Positions 34,706 to 48,202 are shown, counted from the first letter of the stretch. The stretch is DNA of 64,000 nucleotides from Strongylocentrotus droebachiensis (GCA_035222895.1 JAVYIG010007175.1:42031-106030), one strand, 5' to 3'. The notes: generated by a model not told the origin, from the letters alone. Made by a program: numbers and translations.

Positions 34706-35800
34706 TTTTTTTTTTTTTTTTAAGCTTTTTTGCCTTTATTCAGATCTTCATAATTATACAAAATGATGAATAGGAACACAACTGTTCTTACAGTATAAAC
34801 ATACATGTAGTACATTGTCTCATACATTATAAACACAGACATATTTAAAAATATTTTCCATAAGTATCCAAACTAATATAGTACACATTCAAACAAGTGT
34901 ACAGAATGTGCCCCAATTCCTTTAAAAAAGGAGAAGGTGACGGTAATACTTGAATACAACATTATAAAAAGGAACAATTTTTACAACATAATATGCAAAT
35001 TAATTAGTTCAATATAAATTAAGCAATCTGAACAAAGATTTTCTTTTATAAACAAAAAGTATAAGGTGAAGGTGCTGCTTCATAACCCATGACAAAATAT
35101 GTTATATTTACATATACTAATACGGTGCATTTTTCATGCTAACTATATAAGGGTCTTGTATCAGTGGAGGTCTGTAACTATACCGTTATTTAAAAAATAT
35201 ATAAATATGAAATATAAAAAAACAAACCTGAAAAAAAATTATATCTCCTCTCTGTCTACTCCACTTTACTATAGCGTTCCTTTTGGTAACGTCTCTAAGA
35301 CCCTTAACATTCAAAGAAACAAAATTCAACAGATCGTTCTTCCTATCCATCATGCATTATTACATTTCCTAATATACGTGTATATACGATCAATACCTCA
35401 TTTATCCTTAGATCATTAAATTGAACATTAAATATCGACAAGTGTTCCAATGATAGCATTTTTGCACCTTTCACCTTAACATAAAAAGACACAACACTAA
35501 TACAAAGACAAAACATCACAACACACACACACAAACAAAAACTAACCAAAAACACACAAAGACACGGACGCATCATAGCGCACCGAAAGGAACCGAGGGC
35601 CCGCCGCAAGAAGCTAAACACCCTTTTCCGGACCATTTTAAGTAACTTTTTGTTAAAGGTATTACAAAGTTTTGGGAAATTTTGAAAAATGGGTGGATCG
35701 TGAATCTTTACAATTTTGATATATTTGGATGCCCCTGCGGATGTATTAAAAGCACTAAAAATTTTAGCCCCTAAAACACCCATAACTAAAGATAAATGTC
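34706..35800 (-). mobile_element. LINE fragment with endonuclease N-terminus, internally deleted
   Basis: On the minus strand, 35353-35228 encodes a start followed by FVSLNVKGLRDVTKRNAIVK and then GDIIFFQ, the opening of an APE-type endonuclease of an L1/Tx1-like LINE ORF2. The frame breaks right after. At 34706-34741 the minus strand shows AATAAAGG and then a poly(A) run, a retroposon 3' end. If both belong to one insertion, almost all of ORF2 is missing. The 5' limit is approximate. Confidence 0.65.
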
Positions 35801-36129
35801 GCCATCTATTGGCAAACTATGATACATGCATAAGGTAACTCTATGTTCCTTCTATTCTAATAATACTTTTGTTTTTCTTTTAAGGATTGAAATAGTCAAG
35901 TAGACACATTAATTTGAACTTAAGAAATACAATTTATTAAGATACATTAGTGATTAAAAAAACGTAAACATAACACTTTTAAATCAGTGTTGGGGGAAGT
36001 GTTGACCCTCTCCCTCTCTAATAAGTGGTCAATGACGTTTTCGACCAGTATAATATATTTTGCATATTATCATTCCGAGAGGATCAAGATATTATAATAT
36101 GTTTTTGAGTGATATTTATTTACAAAATG

Positions 36130-36270
36130 GGGTGCGAATTAATATCAGTGGCCTCGTGACCGGAAGGTCCCAGGTTCGAAACCAAATCAATGCGCTAACG
36201 CTTTTGGGTAATGCATTAATTTGGTTGCTTACTGTACATATCTTTTAGCAGTCAGGTAAAACAAACCAAC
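36130..36270 (+). mobile_element. SINE (3' part of tRNA-like head plus tail)
   Basis: B box GGTTCGAAACC at 36173-36183 and the tail TTTTAGCAGTCAGGTAAAACAAACC. The tail is shared with 43416-43640 and 56855-56990. The A box is not clear. Confidence 0.6.
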
Positions 36271-37521
36271 TAAATCTGTACATACATTTGTAGGGCTACG
36301 TTTATAAACGATATGTGGCACCTTTTTTTTCTCATTTCATAGGGAACTTCTATAAGACCCATCTTGTAACATAAACTTTACATAATTTGCACAGGTAAGG
36401 GGGAGGTAATGATTGTATCTGTTGATCGTTATGTTACTTTTGATATAGAATCATTTCAATTTAATACAGTTGTTGTATTCATATGCAGTTTCATTTATTT
36501 ATTTATGTTATTTTGCATCCATTTGAAGAAAAATAGAAGTATATAATTGCTTTGTCTATTACATGACAGAAATTTAATATTTATTTTACTGTTTTGAACA
36601 ACAAGGTAAGTTATTACCATCAGGAATATTCACGAATAAAATTTAACAGCATTTTATGGTGTGCTCGATCTTACAGCATTAGATATAATATTATGTGTGC
36701 TAATATATAGTCTTAACAGTATTGTAGTGTTAAAGTTATCATCGTAATCACTTTAATCTTAAATGCTTAATTCAAAGTATTGTCACAGTTAAATGCATAT
36801 AATTATTTCTTGTATATTAGAATCTACGGAAATCTACTGGCAGCTGGTTTCCAAGTACATTCATCGCATCACTTTTATGAAACTATTTGCAAACTGTTTG
36901 TCACTGAGAAAGAAAAACAATTAGTGGAAACAAGGATAATGAATAATACTGTAAATATTACGAGGATTTGAATTTTAGATTTTGTTTTGTATTTTTGATT
37001 CAGGAGTGAATGATTCAACGTTCTATTTTATATTTCTTGATGTTTTTTTATACTAAATTTTCTTCGAAAATAATACATTTAAAAACATTTATTTCAAATA
37101 AACTTGTATGCTTTAAAAAATATAATTCTAAATATTTTATCACACACATTTATAATGTATTTAGAGTTTCAGAATTCATTAGCAATTTTCTTGATATTGA
37201 AGTTACAGTAACATAATGTGTAATAATCCTCTTTTTTGTATTTTTAGAAAAATCTTTGACATTAATATTACAATCGTTTTTGTGTAAAGCTTGATTTAAA
37301 TAAAATTAAATTTAAATATTCATAGTGGAGACAAAGGTTGTTTGGTGTTCTCTTTTTGTTTGTATATTGTTATATCTGATTTTGTTTTTAAGTCACAAAC
37401 AATATAGAGGATTTATCACAGAAACATAATCAAACAATACTGATAGCGAGAGAAAGTGTCAAGGAGAGAACACTTATTTAAAGAGAGAGAAAGTATAAGG
37501 AAGATATATATATTGAGTCAC

Positions 37522-37563
<42 letters not shown>
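37522..37563. repeat. (GA)n microsatellite
   Basis: GA repeats, with a second short GA block near 37645-37665. Confidence 0.92.
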
Positions 37564-37566
<3 letters not shown>

Positions 37567-38394
37567 GGGATATTAATATATTAAAATATTAAGAGAGAGA
37601 GGGTGAAATTAGAGGGAAAAAAGGAGAAGACAGAAATGCAAAAGAGGGAGAGAGAGAGAGAGAGGGGGGGTAGCATGAGTTGAATGGAACAGATGGAACT
37701 GGGAAGACATGGAGAAGAAGAAGAATATGAAAGTATAAAACGACGAAGGAAGTTTATATATAGGAAAATTCAGAGTAAATTTCAAAGGTTCCTTCACTAA
37801 GAAAAACATTGGAATTTACCAAATATACAGAATGTTGATTGTGCGGGCAAAAAACTTAAAATCTGTAAAGAGATAAGATATACACGGGAACGTGGGTAAC
37901 TTAGAGCGAAATGCACTAGTAAAACACAGACTCATCTATATTGTTTCATTAAAATGGGGATTACTTGAACTTAACATTTATATATTGACAAATACAGTTG
38001 TGCAGTACCACTAAAGCAAGAGCAGGCATATAATTTGAATAAGAGTTATTGTATGGAATCAGGCAGGAATCAAAGACATGTATACATTGTTCAGTAACCT
38101 GGTGATATGGGGCTGGGCTTTTTCTGTTACGTTCTCAGTTTTACTTTGGTTCCATACAATACTTGTTTTCCGCGTGTTTCTTATGCAAACGTTCAGTTCG
38201 AACCAGTTTGATCGGTCAAATTTGTAGTGCTTTCTGTATAAACTTGAGACATCTTGGCGAACATGGAGGGTTTGAAGGTTGGTCGCTCATAGGGCATTTG
38301 GATAGGATGTGTAATATCTTCCTAGGATAATTATATCTTTATACAATATTTGTATTGTCCATTGCATCGACGATTGGTGCGGTGGTCAGTTGGC

Positions 38395-38690
38395 AGTGGA
38401 GGAAAAGGAGGAGAAAAGGAGGAGAAGGCGGGAGGACTGTTGGACTGGTGGTGATGGTGATGAAAGTGCAAGGATAGGATGGGATGGGGGTATGAATGCT
38501 GATGGGGGTGGTGGTGTTTGTGGTTTTTGTGGTGGTAGTGGGGTGGTGGTGATAGTGGTGGTGGTGGTAGTGATGGTAGATGTGGTGGTGGTGGTGGTGT
38601 TGGTGGTAGTGGCAGCAGTGGAGGAGGAGAGTGAGGAGGCGGAGGAGGTGATGGTGGTTGGGCGAGGGGCACTGCCACTGGCTCAGTCTA
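38395..38690. repeat. GGT/GTG-rich low-complexity tract
   Basis: Imperfect GTG/GGT triplets with GGA blocks on both sides. Valine/glycine- or proline/histidine-rich open frames are artefacts. G-quadruplex formation on the plus strand is possible. Confidence 0.85.
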
Positions 38691-39335
38691 AAGCTGAATG
38701 ACTACTGGATAAGGCAACTGTCAAAAATTCCTGCCATAAAAATATTAAACTAAACTTTGCTTATATGGTAAATAGCAGGTAGGAGTATAGCGCCATCTCT
38801 TCTTACTTTTAGGGGGCCCCCATTCATAAATGTTATCTTCGCTTCGTTGGACACGTAATATACGAAATTGTGTATACGTAGCTAGCTAGCTAGTACTCCT
38901 ACAATGTACACACACGAATTTGGATCGCATCGTAAACTCGTTAACGGAATGTAGTGGGATCTGGATGTGGATTGTATAGCGAACTGGTTGATTTTGCGTG
39001 TTTATCATTCTGAATCCCAAATTATTGCTTTCTAGTTGGGACCTGGAAATACAAAGGCTAACTTTAGGTAAGTGACTCGTATTTTTCTTGTGACAATGTC
39101 AAGAAAGCAAGGTGAAAGTAACGATAACTCAGCGGGTAGCTGACGCAGATTATGGTCCTGTCGCACGCCTGACCTGCCCCGTACGTTGCTGTTGTGCTGT
39201 TAATACCTTTTGCCAAGTGTGTTGGACGTTGGCAATGCAATGTGGAGTTTTGAACGGACACGCATGAGTAATTTTTTACCGTCCTTCGACCTAGGTTTTT
39301 AATTTTACCAAATTTACCAATTGCTTTAGTGGCAA

Positions 39336-39498
39336 TCCTATACTTTAGTGTGTTTTATTATTTTGGGTTTCTAATTTCAGTTAACAGCTCTACGTGCATA
39401 TCATAGGGTTAGGGTTACGGTAGGGTTAGGGTTAGGGTTAGGTTTAAACTGAAGTTAGATAGAAACCCAAAATAATAAAACACACTAAAGTATAGGAT
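39336..39498. repeat. Hairpin enclosing an interstitial telomere-like tract
   Basis: Arms of ~47 bp (39336-39382 and 39448-39498) read TCCTATACTTTAGTGTG... and its complement. Between them 39404-39443 is (TTAGGG)n with one TTACGG variant. Almost no decay is visible in the arms. Confidence 0.85.
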
Positions 39499-41612
39499 AA
39501 CCGCTTTAGTCTGCTTATGCAAAACAATTTCTTTAGTCAGCTTATGCAAGTTTTGGTAGTTTTTTTGCCTTGGAACAGATCTTGTCTCACCAGATCTTAC
39601 ATGTAATTGAAAAATCATTGAAAATGTTCAGTGATCACATTTGGAAATGAAGGTGGCTGAGCTGACTCCTTTTGTTTTTCTTTTGCAGAATTTATTGATT
39701 TTCATAATGTATTTGCTGTTAAATAAAGGTATTGATCATTGTGTTACAGTTAGTGCAGTAAGATTATAAGTTTACATGGACTTGTAGATATCATATAGAT
39801 CTAGTCTATTTGTAAAGTTTTATTGTACTGTAGATCTAGAGACTAGACCCTGAAATTGAAATTGTTTTTGACAATATTTGAGCTGTTGCCCTCGTTGGGA
39901 ATTTAATTTTTTATGACTGTAAATTCTACTTTCCTTCATATGCATTATTCATTTTGTTGAAGAATATAACATACATGTACATGTAGTAAAGAGCTTCTTA
40001 AATTGGATCAAACATCTATCGGTATTCGGTAGTGCAAACCAAGGCCAGGAAATCAATATTTCATACATTTGAAAGAAATCTGATGGAAAACTCATCAGTT
40101 GTAGCCCTAAAGGCACCCGTACCCCTGTGTGATAGTTAAGAGCAGTGTAATCAAAACCTTACTTATTTATTGGTAATCACCCATTCCTGCACCCAACAAA
40201 CTTTGCAAACTACCTTTCAGAGTTTGCTAGTGTAGGCCCTATGTAGACTCTTCTTTTTTACTCATACAAAGCACTGGGAAATCTGTCAAGAATTTAACCC
40301 CCAAAAGGTGAAATTTTGATACTGGAGTGACTAATTGCAATTTGCTTAACCTTCCACTGTTCCACATGTTCCTGATGATGATGAGCTGACGTGCAATTTA
40401 CATTACAAAATTGCTGACCTCTCATGAGAGTTTACAATGTTGGTTGTGTCGGAAATGAAAATGGCTGTTTTCGCTATGCCAATTTAATACTCACCGTACA
40501 ATAATTGCGATTAGTTAAAGTGTACCTAACTGTAGGCACATTCAAAATTCAAGATTGCTATTACCAGTTTTACAGGTATTTGTAATTATATGTAAGTATC
40601 AAATGGTGAAAAACGCAAATTTATTCCAATGTACATGTACACCTGTCGTTGATCTACCGAATGAATTTGAAAGAAAAAATTAGGAAATCTACTCTAGAGA
40701 GTTCAGAGTTGTTATAAACTTCTAACCAGCAGCACAGGGAGGCTACACTGTACATGCACATGTACACTGAGTCCCATCTGTATAATTTTGCCCGTCAAGT
40801 TTCCTGCAGACATCATGGATACGTTTTCAAAGTCTGTTTTCTAAATTGTATTCAGTGCACATGAAACAATTAAGCCAATATTTTACTGGCATTCGGGCAA
40901 TATTGTCTTAACTATTTAAAGGTTGATGACAAGTTGCTCTTCCCCACTCCCATCCCTTTTGCCCACTGCCTCCCTCAGTACATGTATGCTGTTTGGTGTA
41001 CAAAACTACCGTACAAACATGTTGTTTAAAATTGCTCTTTAGATTTAAATTTCTTTTAATGGGAGTTAGAAAGACTACAATGGTTCAGAAATAGTTTCCA
41101 GTTTTTGAGAGTCAAACAAACATATTGAATTCTGTATGAAAATTTGTCTTGTAAAAGTGGTAAGTGACCCTACAGTGGAGTATATAATTTTCATAAGTTG
41201 CTGGCATCTTTAATTAAATAATATGGAAGGTCCTTCCACTCATGATCTTAAAAAGTTGAGACAGGAACCAATCTTACTTTGCCCAAGCACTGACTCCTGT
41301 TGAGCTCATTCCCTACATTGGATGACTGTTAAGGATTCTTCAGTTCCTTTAAGATTCAAGAGTCAAAATGTATTACACATTCAGGTTTTGGAAGAGAGAA
41401 AACTGGGCTTGAAAGAGCGGAGTTTGCCCGGGAGGGACGAACAGGCAAACTTGACTTTCACATGTACCCTATGCAGGGTCGAGCGACCCTGACTGACCCC
41501 TTGCTTTTGTTGGTATTGTTTGGGTCCCAGCGCAGCCAGCCACTGTGCCTATCTGTGCTCTGCAGGTTTTTTCTCTTTCTTTATGTCTTTCTTGTCTCCC
41601 CTCTCCCCTTTT

Positions 41613-41617
41613 TCCTT

Positions 41618-41652
<35 letters not shown>
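41613..41652. repeat. CT microsatellite, with poly-C runs to 41786
   Basis: CT repeats, then C-runs near 41757 and 41769. Palindromic TGTACATGTACAGTACATG lies between them at ~41708. Confidence 0.85.
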
Positions 41653-41658
<6 letters not shown>

Positions 41659-42911
41659 TTTTCCCTCTCCCTCTAATTCATACATACTGTATAGGCTCTC
41701 CTGAATACTGTACATGTACAGTACATGCATGGATATCCACTCTCCTCTCCCCCTACCCCCCCCCCCCTCTCCCCCCCCCCCCTCCCCATAGACCTACAAT
41801 GTATTTTTTACTCATTCCTACATGTATGTACTGTACATGTAGACTACAGGTTCTCAGATTTGTTTGCTAGGAAATAAAATTATGTATGCAGCAAACAACA
41901 ACAATAACACCAAAAACAAAAAAGAGCAGTATAATTTAGCCATACAGTGTAGTAACTTAATAAGTACATACTGGAAAAACAAGAAATATTTTTCTGTACA
42001 ACACCACTGCAAGTGCACTGCAAATTGTGCATTACAAGCTAAAAGAAAAGTATACAATCTATTAAACATCTATTAAATAGTACCAAATATACCATTAAAT
42101 ATCTTTCAAATAATGTGAAACGGTGCAGATGGTTTACTCAGTCTTTTATCATCTTGTGAGGTCCGTTGAGTGGACAAAATACAAAAACATATCACCCCCA
42201 GAAAATATTTTGCAGCCATAATAGGCCTCTTGGGGGGAAAGTTGCCATATGAGCCATCTAATGGGAAAACCTGACTATCTATTTCTTCATGTATTGCTCC
42301 AAAATATATGGTGTGCTGAGAGTCAGCAGGGGTGTTATTATTTCTTTTCAAATTTCAGGATTTATTAAAAATTTGTAACTGTTTATCTTTGTAGCCAGAT
42401 GGCTGAATTATGAAAGTTGTTTACAGATAATGAAAAAAAAGTAGATTAACAATATATACGGAGGTAGAATAACAATGAGAATGTGTATAAGGAATCGAGA
42501 AATTCAAATATAAGCAGAATTTTAGCAACTTTTAAATTGTAACACAGAGTTCACATCTTTCTTGATCTCAGTAGATGATCCTGTACATCTAGGGCATACA
42601 GTATATCACAGGCATAATTCACAGCGGAAGAACCTTATGGAAAATACAATATGTACATGTAAGAAGAACATTTATGAAGTATGGGAAAAGGATCTACACA
42701 CAGGACATTGTAAGAAAATGCTTTATACAAAAGTCGTTTTTATTAATTTCATTTTTGTTTTGGAGGGGGAGGGGGATCAGCATATTCCATACATGTACAG
42801 TACGTGTAGTATGTTTAGTGTCAGGTTTATAAATCTCAGGCTTTGGTCAAGCACAAATAGTATCAAGTTGAGCAGTTAATGTACGTGTAGCCTATCTCAG
42901 CAAGTGCACGC

Positions 42912-43225
42912 TCATATTACACGTAAGTGCTGTCCAGTTGAGCAGCGTTCACTGTGACTCGATACGATATTTCTAGCACCAGTAAATCCTGGTTCTTTCA
43001 ACGGAATGGGGGCTCCACTGTTTCTAGCTAGTGCTATTCTCCCGACATCCCCTTCATCAATCAGATGGCGTAGCCCCAGGGTATGCGCCAAGTTCACATG
43101 GATGATAGATGGACAAGCGACGACTAGCCAGCCTGTAGGGAGACAATCATGCAGACGGGTGCCCAGGTCACGGGTGCGGTGGAATGGGATACCATGAATG
43201 GGTGAATCTGAATTAATAAGTCAGA
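42912..43225 (-). other. Open minus-strand frame of ~100 codons, unrecognised
   Basis: A minus-strand frame without stops, with less biased composition than its surroundings and amino acids such as DLGTRLHDCLPTGWLVVACP and NLAHTLGLRHLIDEGDVGRI. It could be a decayed exon or a transposon remnant. I recognise no family and see no confident splice partners. Confidence 0.25.
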
Positions 43226-43415
43226 TTTCTAGGCGTAAATTGCAGGATTAGAATGATACAGGTACACTGGGGATTCTGTGTGTTTCACTTCAATTCGGTG
43301 TACACTTTACATGTAGGTTTTTGTTGGTATAGAAGTAGATTTATCACATTGTGGCCTGTACTTGAAATACATGTGCAGTGAACATATTAAACATCTGTTC
43401 ATGATAATATTCAAG

Positions 43416-43640
43416 GGGCGGCAGGATGGCTCAGTGGTAGTCGAAAGAAGTAGTTTCGTAACTGGGAGGACCCGGGTTCAAAACCAAGTGGATTCACTAA
43501 TCCACTTTGGTGAGGCATTTATTCATTGCCAAGTCCCTCAGAGAGGAATTAAAGACGTAGTGTAAAGTCCTCTGGTTGCTAACTTTCAAACACACACACA
43601 TGCTTTTTTAGCAGTCAGGTATATCAAACTATCAATCCCA
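43416..43640 (+). mobile_element. tRNA-derived SINE
   Basis: Pol III boxes are both visible: A box TGGCTCAGTGG (43427-43437) and B box GGTTCAAAACC (43475-43485), 37 bp apart, as in tRNAs. The body has GGTGAGGCATTTATTCATTGCCAAGTCC, and the tail TTTTTAGCAGTCAGGTATATCAAAC. Confidence 0.85.
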
Positions 43641-44769
43641 AATGCTGTGTTTCACCCAAATTTAAAATGACCTACACTGTACATGTAGATGACTGTAAAG
43701 GCCCAAATGCTAACATTTTCTCATGGGGGAGGAAGGGGGAGGCATGCACAGACCAGCAGTACATGTACACTGTACATGTATTTTTTAATTTTGTATTTAT
43801 TAAAACATATTTATACAGGATAAAACAGAACAATAGAGGCAAAGCTGTACATACACCCTGTACATATATAGGCAATTCAAGTGTATATGAACGTGTACAT
43901 TGTACATACTGGTACAAGAAAGAACCTACATTGTACATTTTACTTGTAGGCTTACTCATGCAAAAATGAACAGATAAAACCCTTTAAGGATTTGGGGGAG
44001 ACTGAGAATTCACAGGGGAAAAGGTTGAATAAGAATTGTAATGCCTCCTGCAATAACTACACGTGTAAAGCGTCCCAATTCCCTTTCATTCCACCAACCT
44101 CATTTAGCCTTACAAAAACAGACATTTCAGCAAACATGGAATCGGTAGGGTCGGAAGAAGCCGTGTGTTGTACGACATGGCTCATGCCCCTATTCTCTCG
44201 TCCCCTATGGGTCAACGGTATTACCCCATGAGTTCTTTTCAAACTCCCACCCTCCCTTCTGTGACCCGGTTTGCTGGGCGCTGGCTGGCTGGCTGTCTTG
44301 CATTATAAACTCGGGAACAGGATTTACTGCGATCCAATTTAGTTTTGTCCCCGGGCATCTTGCAAGTTCACAATAACACCAGGGCTATAACCAGATTTCA
44401 TTTCCCACATTTTAATGATGGAACTTTCTTTCACTTTTATCACCGTCTACATTGTACATACATGTACATGTATATCACCTCCTTTCTCTCTCTTTCTCTC
44501 TCTCTCCCTATCTTGACTTTCCTTGTTTACATCAATCAATTTTTCTTTCCCAGGTGCCTATCTGTTTCTTTTAAAATTCTCTTATTCCATCTTCCAATGT
44601 GTCAAGGATGTGGTTTTGGGGTAGGAATTATATGTTTAACATTTACCTTTGTGTTTGGAATACTATTGTCTGTTCGTATGTCAAGAAATATTAAAGTGCC
44701 TTTGTCATATTGATTTGTTCACTTACTGTATACAATGTACCTGTGGCTCAAAGCCTACATATGGACATG

Positions 44770-44860
44770 TACAGCTAAACCTGTCTATAGAGGTTACCCA
44801 AGGGGAACAGAGAAAATGGCCACTGTAGACAGGTGGCCTTTATAGAGAGATGGTCAATGA
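44770..44860. repeat. Dispersed repeat of the GACAGGTGGCCTTTATAGA type, copy 1
   Basis: AAACCTGTCTATAGAGG...CCAAGGGGAACAGA...GTAGACAGGTGGCCTTTATAGAGA resembles 62848-63025. Function and class unknown. Confidence 0.6.
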
Positions 44861-45059
44861 GCCAAGTTTGACTGTACATGTACATGAAGGGCTTTTAATA
44901 CATACTGGACATGTAACCCCTAACTTCTATATTATTTTCTTTCTCATATTACCCATGCCATGGCACAATGCACAGTTTCTGAAGAATCCCAAACTTTTTA
45001 GTGCATGCATGCATGCTATAAAGATAATCCAGACTCTGAAGAAAATCTTGAAATCTCTT

Positions 45060-45300
45060 TCATAAAGATTCCTGCACAAAAGATAATGGGTGGAGCTGAT
45101 ATAGATACAAGATTCTGAAGTATTTCTGCACAAAATGTATAGACCTGTACAGTAGGGCTGATACTGGAACACAGCAGAAAATGCCAGAAATCATTAAATT
45201 ATACATGTACCTGCACAAAATATCATGGGTGGGGCTATTGGATGAATGAGGATTCAAAAAGATTCCTGCACAAGACATTATGGGTGGGACAGATAAATAA
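45060..45300. repeat. Degenerate tandem repeat, CCTGCACAAAATATCATGGGTGGG units
   Basis: Units recognisable near 45070, 45124 (poor), 45213 and 45267, each preceded by GATTC and an A-rich stretch. Spacing about 55-90 bp. Confidence 0.6.
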
Positions 45301-46190
45301 CGTAACAGGATGATGTTGAGACAAAATGACATAGATTGCCCCATTTCTAGTTCATACAAGTACTTTTCCAAATGTCCCAAACCTGTACAGGTAGCTGTAA
45401 AGACACAATGACTTGTTATGGTAATAGGGTGATGACGCTATGTTATGACACCCTACTTTCAAGACAGAGTCTGTTAGCAAAGAAAACAAGTTTTCAAGAA
45501 AAAATGGTGTCATGGTAACAACATATTATTCAGAAATGAAATACATGTACATACAAATCTGATGATACTGCAGGATATTTTAAACTGTTGCAATTAAGAA
45601 ATACTGGTAGTACAATGTTTACTTTACCTCACAGTTCAACTTCAATCAATTCTGATGTAAAGATTTTTTTAGGGGAATAGTGTAATCCTGTTAAAATTAT
45701 GCCCTAAAAGAATTATTCATCATTAGAAACAAGAACTTACAACGTCAAATTGATACTTTTGTGTCTACTACTTAGTGAATTTACCTATCTACATGTACAT
45801 ATAAATGTACAAATAGCCTACCGGTATAGGGCTCGATCTATACTGTAGAACTTGTACACCCCTACATGTACCTCCCCCCCCCCCCTTCCCCCCCCCCCCT
45901 CAAATTCACATACACAAACACAATCAAATTATGTATTTAAAAAAAAAAAAATCTTTTGATGTCAGTTCAGTGAAATACAAATTATGTTAACTATAGCCTC
46001 GGCTAAAAACACACTGCACTGCTCTACTGGTCATTTTCATGGGATAATTTATCCATGCTGAACCGATTTTGAAGTCATTTATCATTTATAGCAAGGAATT
46101 TGTTTTATTTTCATAAATCATTCCCTCCAGGGGTTGATTTATTAATCCTCAAATCCTTCTCGGACTCACACCAGCTCTGCCTTCTCTTCC

Positions 46191-46265
<75 letters not shown>

Positions 46266-46270
46266 CCCCC
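46191..46270. repeat. C10-(CT)31-C8 tract
   Basis: An uninterrupted CT microsatellite framed by two poly-C runs. Confidence 0.95.
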
Positions 46271-47084
46271 CACTCCCTCCCTCTCTTTACCTCTAACCCA
46301 ATTATACTCATATTCCGAATGAAAGAGTTGATCTTTCATATTTTTGACATTCTTTCATTTGTAATGATTTTTGAGGTATCGGTCGCTCGGCTGTTTTTGA
46401 AAGGAGAACGAGGTGTGAAATGTCTCAAAGTGTCAAAATTCTGACAATTTGTAAATGTAGCAAGTTAATCATTTTGAAGGTTCATGTGAATGATAATACA
46501 CAAAGGCAAACTTATTTCTTGTCTGAAGCTATAGAGTGAGAACATGTCAAAGGGAGTTCTGTGTCAATGAAATTCTGATACATGTATTTTACCCAAAATG
46601 CTTTTGGATCATTCTAGATTATGTGAATACAATTGGTGATTAAATTATTTAAAAAAACAGGGAGGCCTAGCCTATCATGTGCATTACATCAATGCTACAG
46701 TGTACATGTACAATGTATGAAGCAGGGCAGAACTTAAAAGCCAATTGCATCTTTTTTAATTTTGGTTTTAATATATCTATTTATTTATTTATTTAATGCT
46801 GCTATTTTTGCAATATTGAGTTACATGTAACATGGGATGCATGAGTTCAGAATGATAATTGGAATAGCATACATGTGACAGTCACACTTATTTCATCTAA
46901 CACCACAGCTTGTCACTTGATATGATTTTACATGTATTCTAAAAAAATGATTCTGATGAAGTGATTCTAATATGAGTTATATCGCATTTCATCCTCTCCC
47001 TTTTTAAGCAAAAATTATGGATATTGTGTTTTAAACATCCATTCTAAGTTTTCCATGTGCTTTCACACAGCTCAATCTATCCAT

Positions 47085-47240
47085 GTACTGTACATACCAT
47101 TTACCTCACCTGGGTGAAGTGTGGCAAATGATGTCTTGTCAGAGGACATTATTGCTGCGACAGGGATTTGAACCCTGTACCTTATGGTTCACAGTCAGAA
47201 AACTTTGTAGCCACTGTACCACAAGACCTCCACCTACATG
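47085..47240 (-). mobile_element. tRNA-derived SINE (minus strand)
   Basis: On the minus strand: GGAGGTCTTGTGGTACAGTG (A-box region), a B box GGTTCAAATCC, then GTCGCAGCAATAATGTCCTC and a body ending CACCCAGGTGAGGTAAATGG. Related to 33690-33955. Confidence 0.78.
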
Positions 47241-47589
47241 TACATATGTGTACACCTCTACACCCTTGTGCTTTTTGATACAATTCAAAGAGATAGTCAG
47301 TCACGCTGTGAATCTTAATTTTTGAAAGAGGAGATTCTTGAGAGAGAATTGGAAGAGCAGTGGTCAGGTCCTTTTTTTTTGCACCATCAGTGACACAGTG
47401 TTTAATCTGCGGAAATGCTACACCTGAATGCAAACACACCATGTGGGCACAATGAGTGGCAGGGGACTGAACAGTCTCCGGAAAAAATGCCGGACTGCGT
47501 TCTGCAAATACAACCGGTGTTGAATTTGGACGACGTGCAATGCCGAAAATGATTTTCTAATGCCGGCTCTTTAGCTTTCTGCATCTCTC

Positions 47590-47950
47590 TAGCACTTTCT
47601 CATTCTCTCTCTTTCTCTCCCAGTGTCAGTACTGGATGTTACCCCATCCCTCTTCCTCTCCTTTTCTCTCGTAATGTTCCCACCACTGTTTCTCCATCTC
47701 TCTCCCTCCCCCCGCCCCCTCCCCCCTTCCCCCGCCCAGGGTCCCCCTTTCTCTCTCTCTCCCTCTCTCTTTCTCTCTCACTCTCTTTCTCTCCCTCTCT
47801 CTTTCTCTCCCAGTGACTGCACTGGATGTTACCCCCACCCCTCTCTCCACCTCTCTTCTTGTATGTACCTCTCTTGCAACGTTCCCATCACTGTCTCTCC
47901 ATTTTTCTTCCTCCCCATCTTTCTACCTCCCCCTCTCTACCTGTCCCCCT

Positions 47951-47988
<38 letters not shown>

Positions 47989-48075
47989 CACCCACCCTTC
48001 CTCTCTATCTCTCCAGCTTTCTTACTATCTCCCCAGCTTTCTTACTATCTCCCTCCCTCTCTCTAACAATTTTCT
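47590..48075. repeat. CT-rich region with internal duplication
   Basis: The block CTTTCTCTCCCAGTG-NN-ACTGGATGTTACCCC recurs at ~47612 and ~47803, and ACTATCTCCC...AGCTTTCTT recurs near 48010-48050. Serine/leucine/proline-rich frames here are artefacts. Confidence 0.8.
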
Positions 48076-48202
48076 CTACCAGGGGCTTTGTTACGCCCAC
48101 ATAATTACAAAACCATCATGACGGACATCACTCATGTCGTCTGCTGTGAGCCAGAAGGGCGTTAACTCTGTTAAATGTACATGTATATTATATACCAAGA
48201 TA

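Larger units (their letters stand above)
36280..39330. other. No gene seen, AT-rich
   Basis: Apart from the listed microsatellites no gene or recognisable element was found. Open frames are short and lack motifs. Confidence 0.5.

Noticed and set aside
35343-35783. 146-aa minus-strand protein
   Set aside because: Only the shifted frame beginning at 35353 resembles a known protein (LINE endonuclease start); the longer frame is hydrophobic noise.
38331-38701. Proline/histidine-rich or valine/glycine-rich frames
   Set aside because: Products of the GTG/GGT repeat.
43416-43500. Functional tRNA gene
   Set aside because: A and B boxes are present but the sequence does not fold into a full cloverleaf by eye and continues into a SINE body and tail.
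46100-46444. Serine/leucine-rich protein over the CT tract
   Set aside because: Mostly a translated (CT)n microsatellite, as are the frames near 2412-2642, 32416-32637 and 47623-48121.
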